From Nitrospirae bacterium RBG_19FT_COMBO_42_15 (lineage in GTDB: Bacteria > Nitrospirota > CAKKRA01 > 9FT-COMBO-42-15): a stretch of DNA of 10,434 nt. The notes below the pieces were generated by a model that was not told the origin of the DNA, made no database searches, and worked only from the letters and a program-made list of their open reading frames with translations. The stretch spans positions 561-10,994 of the forward strand of contig MHEL01000053.1 of assembly GCA_001803815.1 (NCBI GenBank), read 5' to 3'. This document shows, piece by piece, positions 1 through 5,873 of the stretch (within the stretch, counting starts at the first letter, position 1; each line of letters starts with the position of its first letter). Made by a program: the position numbers and the translations under genes.

Positions 1-539
1 GGAATCATACACTCCCAAACGCTTCTGGTTACAGCATGTACCGAAGCACCACTATTGACGTAAGCGCTCCGAGCGCGCCTGACGGCGTTTCATTGGCATG
101 CCTTTCATGCCATGATGGCACTGTTGCTGTTGACTCTATTACAAACCCTCCTAACACTACATGGGTAGACACAGGCGTGCATTACAGAATGAGTACTGAG
201 ACGTCAGGCGAAAGCTGCGGCAAATGCCATACCCCGCAGGGCGAATTGGCTGGTTTATACGGCGCGCATGATGCTACCGTTAAGTATCTGACAAAAAATC
301 TTGCAGATGACCATCCTGTTTCAATGAGCTATCCAACAGTATTGCAGGACCCTAAATTCAATATACCTCCGGGAACAGGCATATTTCCAAATGGAATAAG
401 ATTATTCAGCGGCAAGGTTCAGTGCGCATCGTGCCACGACCCGCACAATCCTGATGAGCAGAATTTAGAGGGAAGGGACCCCTTTTTAAGGACATCAAAA
501 AGAGACAGTTCGCTCTGCATGACGTGTCATATAAAATAA
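1..539 (+). CDS. Multiheme c-type cytochrome, 5' partial (four heme sites visible, probably pentaheme)
   Basis: The gene is open at the window's left edge. The frame continues upstream of the first ATG (position 36), and bases 1-2 (GG) would complete the Trp of the family's PLWNR-like motif, here WNH. Of 178 visible residues, heme-binding CXXCH sites lie at 33-37 (CLSCH), 72-76 (CGKCH), 141-145 (CASCH) and 172-176 (CMTCH). Free histidines at 60, 89, 104 and 148 are candidate distal ligands. The protein ends CMTCHIK, three residues after the last CXXC cysteine. The first site (CVxCHTPHG) and the signal peptide must lie upstream, which would give five hemes. It is a close paralogue of the gene at 697, sharing the extra fourth-site module (His-Tyr, then CXXCH). 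Its likely role is electron transfer in the periplasm or outside the cell. No enzymatic domain is visible. The family call is firm; the specific role is inference. Confidence 0.93.
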   Translation, partial: NHTLPNASGYSMYRSTTIDVSAPSAPDGVSLACLSCHDGTVAVDSITNPPNTTWVDTGVHYRMSTETSGESCGKCHTPQGELAGLYGAHDATVKYLTKNLADDHPVSMSYPTVLQDPKFNIPPGTGIFPNGIRLFSGKVQCASCHDPHNPDEQNLEGRDPFLRTSKRDSSLCMTCHIK

Positions 540-562
540 GGCAGACGTAAGTTGCAAGTATT

Positions 563-591
563 AAGTCGTAAGCCTTTAATAAGGACTTTTT
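563..591 (+). terminator. Weak possible intrinsic terminator
   Basis: CCTT-TAAT-AAGG forms a short hairpin, which AAGT/ACTT can extend across a 6-base bulge. A TTTTT run follows directly. It lies 24 bases after the cytochrome stop and before the next promoter. The stem is short and AT-rich, so this is a weak call. Confidence 0.25.
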
Positions 592-633
592 ATATATTAA
601 CTTATAGATGTATAAGAAAAACTAATTTTTCTC

Positions 634-666
634 TTGACACCCAAAATCCTATATGATATTTATAAG
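634..666 (+). promoter_or_regulatory. Putative sigma-70-type promoter for the pentaheme cytochrome
   Basis: A perfect TTGACA -35 box lies at 634-639. The -10 box is ambiguous: GATATT at 655-660 gives a 15-base spacer, TATTTA at 657-662 gives 17, and TATAAG at 661-666 gives 21. The position, about 30-60 bases before the start codon and just ahead of a strong RBS at 681-687, supports a promoter. The exact -10 box is not settled. Confidence 0.4.
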
Positions 667-696
667 CCCTTATCCTAAAAAGGAGGGTGAAGATTT

Positions 697-1569
697 ATGA
701 AAAGCAACAAGTTACAAGCAGCAGGTTTTGGATTGGTTTTTTGTTTTATTCTCTTCATTTTAGCTACAAAGGCTATCTCTGCCCCAAATACATACGGCAT
801 AACAAATACACGGCACAATCTTATGGTGACATATTCACCTATGGGATCGCTGATACTTGCCATGAACAAATATGGGGAGGTCTGTGTCTACTGCCATACG
901 CCTCATGGCGCTGCAGCAAATGCCCCGCTCTGGAACAGGACATTACCAGCAACTGGAAATTACACCCCTTATTCAAGCACAACAATTGATGTAAATGGAG
1001 GAACTATCCCTCAGCCTGATGGCATATCATTGGCATGTTTATCATGCCATGATGGAACAATAGCAGTAGACGCTATAATAAACGCCCCGGGTTCTGGTGC
1101 CAATCTCTCAGGCCCATGGTATGGTAATAATGAATCACCAAATCATTACGCTCTTGCTCAGATAGGGCAGTCAACAAGCGGAACAGGTAGTTGCCTGGAA
1201 TGTCATAGAAATGGTGGTCTTTTAGCAAATCCCGACGTGTGGTTTGATGTTGCTGCCTTCACACAGAACCTGAGCAACCAGCATCCAATTTCAATGAATT
1301 ATCCAACTCCTTCACAGGACCCAAAGTTTAATCCTCCTACAAACAGTAATGGAAGCCTTGCGTGGTTTGAGACAGGAGGGATGGCAAATAGGGCTGATGA
1401 TAATGAGATAAAACTCTATGGCGATGGCGCAGGAGGCTATAAGGTGCAGTGCGCATCGTGTCATAACCCGCACGGGACATTATCGTCTGATGGAGTAAAT
1501 CTGTATCCGACTTTTTTAAGGAAGGCTAATTCAAGCAGTGATTTATGCACTACCTGTCATATAAAATAA
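697..1569 (+). CDS. Pentaheme c-type cytochrome (doubled-CXXCH type), secreted
   Basis: A 290-residue exported cytochrome. The start is set by AGGAGGG at 681-687, nine bases before the ATG. A signal peptide (hydrophobic core about 10-23) probably ends near Ala29. Heme sites: CVYCH 63-67, CLSCH 114-118, CLECH 166-170, CASCH 252-256, CTTCH 284-288. Exactly five other histidines are present (40, 70, 150, 196, 259), which fits bis-His ligation of all five hemes. The N-terminal pair (CVYCHTPHG...CLSCH) and C-terminal pair (CASCHNPHG...CTTCH) look like two doubled-CXXCH units, with the third site inserted between them. The C-terminus is CTTCHIK. The NHL lipoprotein gene follows 64 bases later and is likely co-transcribed. 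The likely role is extracellular or periplasmic electron transfer; polymerisation into a filament, as in OmcE or OmcS, is possible but unproven. Confidence 0.95.
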   Translation: MKSNKLQAAGFGLVFCFILFILATKAISAPNTYGITNTRHNLMVTYSPMGSLILAMNKYGEVCVYCHTPHGAAANAPLWNRTLPATGNYTPYSSTTIDVNGGTIPQPDGISLACLSCHDGTIAVDAIINAPGSGANLSGPWYGNNESPNHYALAQIGQSTSGTGSCLECHRNGGLLANPDVWFDVAAFTQNLSNQHPISMNYPTPSQDPKFNPPTNSNGSLAWFETGGMANRADDNEIKLYGDGAGGYKVQCASCHNPHGTLSSDGVNLYPTFLRKANSSSDLCTTCHIK

Positions 1570-1633
1570 AATGGCGGCTGTAGTTTTAAGATTTAAGTTG
1601 CAGGAGGGCTTTAATTATAATATAATTCAAAAA

Positions 1634-2689
1634 ATGTATTGTGGAGGTTTTTATAAAAATTTAATAACAGCAATATCTTTATTGCTTATAAGCGGCTGCG
1701 CTGGAATAAAAGCAGAAGGAGAATTGGTCTGGCCTCTGCCGCCGGATGAGCCAAGGGTAAGATATATTGGCACACTCTCAACATCCAGAGATATTGAGAA
1801 GGAAAGTATCGGCAAAACATTAAAAACAGCAGTGCTTGGCGCGGATGTTATTGAGGGTTTAAGAAAACCTTACGGCATCCATGTAGATAAAGAGGGCAGG
1901 GTATATGTAGCTGACACAGGATTAGGCAAGGTACTTATCTTTGATTATGTTGCAAACAAGTTTGTAATACTCGGAAATGAGGGAAGCGGGGTATTAACAA
2001 AACCAGCCGGCATAACAACAGACAGCGCGGGCAGGATATTTGTAACAGACACGATGCAGAACAGGGTTGTTGTATACGATAAAGACACAAATTTCCTTCT
2101 TGGAATCGGTAAAAAGGGTGAGTTAGAGCAGCCTGTTGGCATAGCATTAAATGAAAGGCTTGACAGGCTTTATGTGGTTGACACAAAGATCCATAAAATT
2201 TTTGTATTTAACGCTAAAGGGGACAAGCTCTTTGAAATAGGCCAAAGGGGAACAAATGACAACGAGTTCAATTACCCGACCAATATTTTTATTGATAAAG
2301 AGGGCAGGCTCTATGTAATGGATTCAATGAATTTCAGGGTGCAGATATTTGACGCAGAGGGCAAGTTCATAAAAAAATTCGGTGAGGTCGGAACAGGGTA
2401 TGGCCAGTTTTCCAAGCCAAAGGGAATTGCAGTAGACAGCGAAGGGCATATATATGTGGTTGACTCTGCATTTAATAATATTCAGATATTTGATGCAGAG
2501 GGCAAGTTGCTGCTCTATTTTAGCAATATGGGAACTAAGAGAGGGGAGCTATGGCTTCCAGCAGGCATGTATATAGATGAAAATGACAAGATATATGTTG
2601 CAGACCAGTACAACAGAAGGGTAAATATATATCAGTATATGGGAGAAAAGTATAAGGCGCAAGCTCAACAGAAGGCATTAAAGAATTAA
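1634..2689 (+). CDS. NHL-repeat six-bladed beta-propeller lipoprotein
   Basis: I chose ATG 1634 (351 residues) because it leaves a short lipoprotein signal peptide with lipobox ISGC and acylated Cys22. The frame is open back to ATG 1571, but that adds 21 residues not resembling a signal sequence and has no RBS. An AGGAGGG at 1602-1608 is too far from 1634 for ideal spacing, so the start is not certain. After a VWPLPPDEPR linker, six NHL repeats are visible near residues 77-103, 123-149, 166-192, 214-240, 261-287 and 308-334, each with a PxGI...YVxD...VxIFD pattern. That fits one closed six-bladed propeller. There are no heme sites or catalytic motifs. NHL propellers commonly act as protein-binding scaffolds. 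Placement after a cytochrome suggests a lipid-anchored partner of the electron-transfer proteins (inference). It is a paralogue of the gene at 8791. Confidence 0.9.
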   Translation: MYCGGFYKNLITAISLLLISGCAGIKAEGELVWPLPPDEPRVRYIGTLSTSRDIEKESIGKTLKTAVLGADVIEGLRKPYGIHVDKEGRVYVADTGLGKVLIFDYVANKFVILGNEGSGVLTKPAGITTDSAGRIFVTDTMQNRVVVYDKDTNFLLGIGKKGELEQPVGIALNERLDRLYVVDTKIHKIFVFNAKGDKLFEIGQRGTNDNEFNYPTNIFIDKEGRLYVMDSMNFRVQIFDAEGKFIKKFGEVGTGYGQFSKPKGIAVDSEGHIYVVDSAFNNIQIFDAEGKLLLYFSNMGTKRGELWLPAGMYIDENDKIYVADQYNRRVNIYQYMGEKYKAQAQQKALKN

Positions 2690-2695
2690 TAAAAG

Positions 2696-2745
2696 ATTAT
2701 TGGTTTTAATAGTATTTGCTACCGTTTGGTAGCAAAACCAATAAT
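2696..2745 (+). repeat. Long bulged inverted repeat after the NHL lipoprotein gene
   Basis: A perfect 12-base outer arm, ATTATTGGTTTT (2696-2707), pairs with AAAACCAATAAT (2734-2745). Inside it, TTTGCTACC (2715-2723) pairs with GGTAGCAAA (2728-2736) around a GTTT loop. The inner and outer arms compete for three A residues, and a bulge of about 8-10 bases sits on the left side. No T-run follows on the + strand, so it is not a canonical terminator. It may still end or protect the upstream mRNA, or bind a protein as DNA. Confidence 0.7.
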
Positions 2746-2783
2746 ATGTGTAATAAATTAAAAGCTATTTAATATTTTCAATA

Positions 2784-2817
2784 GGTTATAAAGGAGAGAG
2801 GGATTTAAAGTATAACC
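2784..2817. promoter_or_regulatory. Inverted repeat, candidate activator-binding site
   Basis: GGTTATA (2784-2790) and TATAACC (2811-2817) are perfect inverted arms separated by 20 bases. They lie about 110-140 bases upstream of the start site expected from the sigma-54-like element at 2898-2915, the usual distance for an enhancer-binding activator. The arms are short, so chance occurrence is possible. Confidence 0.3.
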
Positions 2818-2838
2818 AAACAGTAACACTATTTAAAA

Positions 2839-2865
2839 AAGGAGGTGATAAGCTGATTTTTCAGC
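2839..2865 (+). other. Orphan strong Shine-Dalgarno sequence followed by a small hairpin
   Basis: AAGGAGGTGAT (2839-2849) is fully complementary to the usual 16S rRNA 3' end, but no ATG, GTG or TTG gene follows. A CTG at 2853, seven bases after GGAGG, opens only a 10-codon frame ending at 2885. GCTGA-TTTT-TCAGC (2852-2865) forms a perfect hairpin over that CTG. This could be a leader peptide, a ribosome standby site or the remnant of a lost gene start. Confidence 0.3.
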
Positions 2866-2897
2866 CAATAAAAACAAGTAGTTAAGAAATATGCAAC

Positions 2898-2915
2898 AAG
2901 GCATAAACTTTGCAT
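2898..2915 (+). promoter_or_regulatory. Candidate sigma-54 (-24/-12) promoter for the tetraheme cytochrome
   Basis: AAGGCATAAACTTTGCAT has the diagnostic GG-N10-GC spacing (GG 2900-2901, GC 2912-2913) and keeps GGCA and TTGCA of the consensus. The T before GG and the CG after GGCA are lost. Transcription would start near 2925, giving a 5' leader of about 108 bases before the ATG at 3033. No good sigma-70 promoter was seen nearer the gene. The same bases also form part of a hairpin, an alternative explanation. Confidence 0.45.
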
Positions 2916-2938
2916 ATATTTAAGGCAAGGTTTATAGC
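2901..2938 (+). promoter_or_regulatory. Leader hairpin with a competing alternative pairing
   Basis: GCATAAACTTTGC (2901-2913) pairs with GCAAGGTTTATAGC (2925-2938), with one G-U pair and one bulged base, around an 11-base loop. TTGCAT at 2910-2915 can instead pair with ATGCAA at 2891-2896, so the two folds are mutually exclusive. This matters as RNA only if transcription starts upstream of about 2890. Confidence 0.35.
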
Positions 2939-2946
2939 AATTAGTT

Positions 2947-2990
2947 CCCTCATTTAATTTTCTCCTATAGGGGAGTGGTTAGGGTGAGGG
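2947..2990. repeat. REP-like palindromic element (decayed)
   Basis: CCCTCA (2947-2952) and TGAGGG (2985-2990) are the outer arms, and CTCC-TATAGG-GGAG is the inner hairpin. The right arm, GGGGAGTGGTTAGGGTGAGG, resembles a palindromic intergenic repeat common in many bacteria. Much of the left arm has C-to-T changes that still allow G-U pairing in RNA. It sits 42 bases before the tetraheme cytochrome start, within its probable 5' leader. Confidence 0.5.
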
Positions 2991-3032
2991 GGGATTGGAC
3001 CAGAACAATAATTTTAAATAAGGAGGAAATAG

Positions 3033-3830
3033 ATGAAAAAGATTTTATTATTAACAGCGTTATTTTCAATGCTCTATGCATCATCTGCCTTTGCAATGAT
3101 TACACAGAGCAGACACAACCTTAGCGCCAGCCATCCAGTAGGAGCAGCGTATGGTACCGTTTATACTACTGCAACAACAGAGGTGTGTGTATTCTGTCAT
3201 ACGCCGCATGGCGGAACAACAGATGGACCACTCTGGAACAGGGCGCTGGCAACAGCAGGCTCTTATACACCATATACAAGCACTACCATGGATACAACAA
3301 CAGGCCAGCCAGGCGGTATTTCATTAGCTTGTCTATCCTGCCATGACGGAACAATAGCATTGGATGCCTTGAGAAACGCACCGGGTTCAGGAGGATTCAA
3401 CGCAACACCAACAACCCAGGGCTGGACATTTAATGGACTTGGCACATCGACCAACAATTCACTGCCAGAGGACGGCAGGATAACAAACCTTACACAAAAT
3501 CTTGCTGATGACCATCCAATATCAATAAGATACGCAAATTATGGCGGAACAATACTTGACCCAAAATTTAATATACCGAACGGCTCTTCCTTAACTGCAC
3601 AATGGTTTGATGAGGGCAGTCCAACAAGGGCAGATGATAATGAGGTAAAGCTATATCCAACAGGCGGCACATTCATGGTAGAGTGCGCCTCATGTCATAA
3701 CCCGCATGGAACAACAGCAGCAATAGGCACACCTGCGGCAAACCTTGCGCCAAATGGAGTTGATTATTCGACATTCTTAAGAAAATCCAATAATGCAAGC
3801 GCATTGTGCACAACCTGCCATATAAAGTAA
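3033..3830 (+). CDS. Tetraheme c-type cytochrome (doubled-CXXCH type), secreted
   Basis: A 265-residue exported cytochrome with a clear RBS (AAGGAGG) just upstream. The signal peptide is MKKILLLTALFSMLYASSAFA, probably cut after Ala21. Heme sites: CVFCH 52-56, CLSCH 100-104, CASCH 218-222, CTTCH 259-263. Free histidines at 28, 59, 161 and 225 are conserved in the paralogues and match four distal ligands; His34 is extra. The central segment (about 120-155) lacks both the His-Tyr and the additional CXXCH found in the paralogues at 1 and 697. It has a long structured upstream region of its own and two tandem terminators behind it, so it looks monocistronic and possibly highly expressed. Four hemes and secretion recall Geobacter OmcE, a filament-forming tetraheme cytochrome. 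Orthology cannot be shown from the sequence alone. Confidence 0.95.
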   Translation: MKKILLLTALFSMLYASSAFAMITQSRHNLSASHPVGAAYGTVYTTATTEVCVFCHTPHGGTTDGPLWNRALATAGSYTPYTSTTMDTTTGQPGGISLACLSCHDGTIALDALRNAPGSGGFNATPTTQGWTFNGLGTSTNNSLPEDGRITNLTQNLADDHPISIRYANYGGTILDPKFNIPNGSSLTAQWFDEGSPTRADDNEVKLYPTGGTFMVECASCHNPHGTTAAIGTPAANLAPNGVDYSTFLRKSNNASALCTTCHIK

Positions 3831-3844
3831 GAATATAATTTGTA

Positions 3845-3874
3845 GGGGCAGGCCTCTGTGCCTGCCCTGTTTTT
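3845..3874 (+). terminator. Intrinsic terminator made from a REP-like hairpin
   Basis: GGGCAGGC (3846-3853) and GCCTGCCC (3860-3867) form an 8-bp GC-rich stem with a six-base loop, followed by TGTTTTT. The TGTAGGGGCAGG...CCTGCCC sequence resembles an intergenic palindromic repeat seen in many environmental genomes. It lies 15 bases after the tetraheme cytochrome stop. Confidence 0.7.
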
Positions 3875-3883
3875 AAAAAACTG

Positions 3884-3923
3884 ATAAGCCGAGTAAATAA
3901 AAAATTTACTCGGCTTATTTTTT
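3884..3923. terminator. Strong, probably bidirectional intrinsic terminator
   Basis: ATAAGCCGAGTAAAT (3884-3898) pairs perfectly over 15 bp with ATTTACTCGGCTTAT (3904-3918) around an AAAAA loop. A T-run follows to 3923, and an A-run at 3875-3880 precedes it, so it could act on both strands. It separates the cytochrome from the ligase-like gene. Confidence 0.88.
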
Positions 3924-3951
3924 ATGCAGATAGGGATGCTAAAACCAATCT

Positions 3952-5802
3952 ATGCAAAATTTAGATTCCAACAACAAAACAGCCCTTTACCTTTTTTATG
4001 CGCTTATAATAATAGTCCCTCTTTTTTTTACATGGCTTACTTACGAATCCTTTTATATTCCAAAAAGGTTTGCCTTTCAGGTTATTGTCGCGCTTATTTT
4101 TTTATATGCCGTTATCCTTACAATCAGAAGGGGACAATTTTCCTTTAAAGGCAATCCTCTTGTTTTGCCTGTTTTGCTTCTCGCCTTCTGGAGCCTTTTA
4201 TCGCTTTTTAATTCAGTAAATATTCAGGTGAGCCTGCAGTATTATTCCCTATTTTTACCGCAGATAGGGTTATTTTTTCTGACAGTATATTTGCTAGCGG
4301 ATGAAAAAAAAGCGGCTTTTATTGAAAATGTGTTAAATGTCCTTATAATTGTCAGCACAATAAGCGCGATAATCGGCATCATGCAGTTCTTCGGACTTAA
4401 TTATGAGCATGGCATAAAATGGAAAATCCCTTCAAGGCTTCCTGACAAAACAGACATATATTCAACCTATGGAAATCCAAACTTTATGAGCGCCTTTTTA
4501 GCCGCAGTCTTCCCCTTTGTTTTAATTAACCTATGGCATAATTTTAATGACGTTAAAAAAAGGCTTTTGAATGCAGTCTCAGCCTTAATTATTCTATTCT
4601 GCATCTTAATATCACGGACAAAGGCCGCATGGCTTGGAGTTATTATATCCACCATCTTATTATCTATATTCACCGCCAATATCAAGGGCAAGGCTTTTAT
4701 AAAATATCTCAAGGCATCAGGAATAATATTCTTGGCAGTAATAGCAGTTATCACAGGGATAAGCCTTATCCTGCCGGCAGAATCAAATCCAATACTTGCT
4801 GAATTATCATCCCTGAATCTATCACACCTGACCTTTAAGGGAAGGGAGCTGATGTGGCAGACTACATTAAATATAATAAAAGACCATCCGTTAATCGGGG
4901 TTGGCGTGAATACATACAGGCTGAATTATCAGAACTATCAGGGTGAATTCCTAACCAGATACCCTGAATACATCACCTATCTTGGCTCTGCTGAATCTCC
5001 ACATAACCAGTATTTGGAGACCGCAACAGAGCAGGGGATAATAGGATTATTGCTGTTTTTATGGATAAATATAACATTCTATAAAAGCGGGTTGAATACT
5101 TTAAGGTCTAATTATCAGCTTAAAGAAAAGATGCTTGCTATTGGAATAATGGGAGGTGTTGCTGCCATCCTAATCCACGGCCTTGTAGAATTTCCTTTAA
5201 ATTTAGTTCCAAATGCAATGCTGTATTGGCTGTACCTTGGGTTTATTATGGCAATACAAAATAAGCAAGAGGTAAGGAGCCGGAAGCCGGAGGATAAAAT
5301 ATCTATTCCAATTTCCCATAGGCTATCTTATTTCATCATTATTATTTCCTTTGCTATATCTTTGTTTTTTATCTGGTCAAGCCTTCGCCCAGTAGTTGCT
5401 TCAAAGATACATAAAGATACATGGTATCTTATGCAGGTTCAGAGCTGGGAAAGGGCGGTTATATCTTCAAAGAATGGAATCAAATGGCATCCGTTAAACG
5501 ACGAGCTTCATCTGTTTCTCGGCGTTGCCAATTATCATCTAAAAAACTATCCGGAAAGCCTAAAAGAGTATTCAGAGGCATATAAGCTTTTCCCTGATTA
5601 TATGATTCCCTATAATATGGGTCTGCTTTATAAAAAAATGGGCAACCTACCCCTTGCAGAGGAATATTTTAAGAAGACAATATTCATAAGGCCGAATCTT
5701 TTACAGGGCTATGAACAACTATCACAGGTTTACAAAGAAATGGGTAAAATAGATGAGTCTATTGATATTTTTAATAAGGGCGAAAGATACCGCAAGTTTT
5801 AA
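3952..5802 (+). CDS. O-antigen ligase-like (Wzy_C) membrane protein with C-terminal TPRs
   Basis: A 616-residue polytopic inner-membrane protein. Hydrophobic segments run through about residues 10-275, 360-436 and 459-477. Wzy_C features include YGNPNF near 173-178, SRTKAAWLG at 221-229, GREL at 297-300 followed by the DHPLIGVGVNTY segment (311-322), and SPHNQYLE at 349-356. Arg222, Arg298 and His351 are the likely functional residues. After the last membrane segment, about three TPR units span 517-616 (for example NYHLKNYPESLKEYSEAYKL). Members of this family transfer lipid-linked glycans to lipid A or to proteins (O-antigen ligases, PglL/PilO-type oligosaccharyltransferases) or polymerise glycans; the acceptor cannot be told from sequence. 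The start has only a weak AGGGA element upstream. It lies between a strong terminator and a new promoter, so it may be its own unit. A role in glycosylating cytochromes or other surface proteins is speculative. Confidence 0.88.
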   Translation: MQNLDSNNKTALYLFYALIIIVPLFFTWLTYESFYIPKRFAFQVIVALIFLYAVILTIRRGQFSFKGNPLVLPVLLLAFWSLLSLFNSVNIQVSLQYYSLFLPQIGLFFLTVYLLADEKKAAFIENVLNVLIIVSTISAIIGIMQFFGLNYEHGIKWKIPSRLPDKTDIYSTYGNPNFMSAFLAAVFPFVLINLWHNFNDVKKRLLNAVSALIILFCILISRTKAAWLGVIISTILLSIFTANIKGKAFIKYLKASGIIFLAVIAVITGISLILPAESNPILAELSSLNLSHLTFKGRELMWQTTLNIIKDHPLIGVGVNTYRLNYQNYQGEFLTRYPEYITYLGSAESPHNQYLETATEQGIIGLLLFLWINITFYKSGLNTLRSNYQLKEKMLAIGIMGGVAAILIHGLVEFPLNLVPNAMLYWLYLGFIMAIQNKQEVRSRKPEDKISIPISHRLSYFIIIISFAISLFFIWSSLRPVVASKIHKDTWYLMQVQSWERAVISSKNGIKWHPLNDELHLFLGVANYHLKNYPESLKEYSEAYKLFPDYMIPYNMGLLYKKMGNLPLAEEYFKKTIFIRPNLLQGYEQLSQVYKEMGKIDESIDIFNKGERYRKF

Positions 5803-5820
5803 AAAATTCTTGATTTTTTC

Positions 5821-5849
5821 TTGATTTGGGGCTGTTATTGTGCTATGTT
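5821..5849 (+). promoter_or_regulatory. Putative sigma-70 promoter with extended -10 for the prolyl isomerase operon
   Basis: TTGATT (5821-5826) and TATGTT (5844-5849) have a 17-base spacer, and TG precedes the -10 by one base (TGCTATGTT). The -35 lies in the second copy of an imperfectly tandem TTCTTGATTT repeat (5807-5816 and 5818-5827). The start codon follows 24 bases after the -10. Confidence 0.45.
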
Positions 5850-5873
5850 AAATTCTCATTCAAAGGGGGGAAT

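Noticed and set aside
540..556. GGCA...TTGC sequence resembling a sigma-54 promoter
   Set aside because: The GG and GC are separated by 12 bases rather than the required 10. The TTGACA box downstream is a better promoter candidate.
1571..1633. Upstream ATG extension of the NHL lipoprotein, starting one base after the cytochrome stop
   Set aside because: It has no RBS and would put 21 residues ahead of a good lipoprotein signal. ATG 1634 fits better, though coupling to the upstream stop cannot be ruled out.
2201..2657. Repeated NHL segments as a tandem DNA repeat or mobile element
   Set aside because: The periodicity of about 45-50 codons is explained by propeller blades. There are no flanking duplications or transposase.
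2891..2923. Ten-codon ATG frame in the intergenic region
   Set aside because: It has no RBS at usable distance and its codons overlap the hairpin and the sigma-54-like element. It is probably chance.
2746..3032. c-di-GMP (GEMM) or other known riboswitch before the tetraheme cytochrome
   Set aside because: I considered this because such switches control cytochromes in Geobacter, but the conserved GEMM core is not recognisable here.
3924..4148. Short + frame overlapping the start of the ligase-like gene
   Set aside because: It is an alternative-frame shadow of the ligase N-terminus and has no recognisable protein features.
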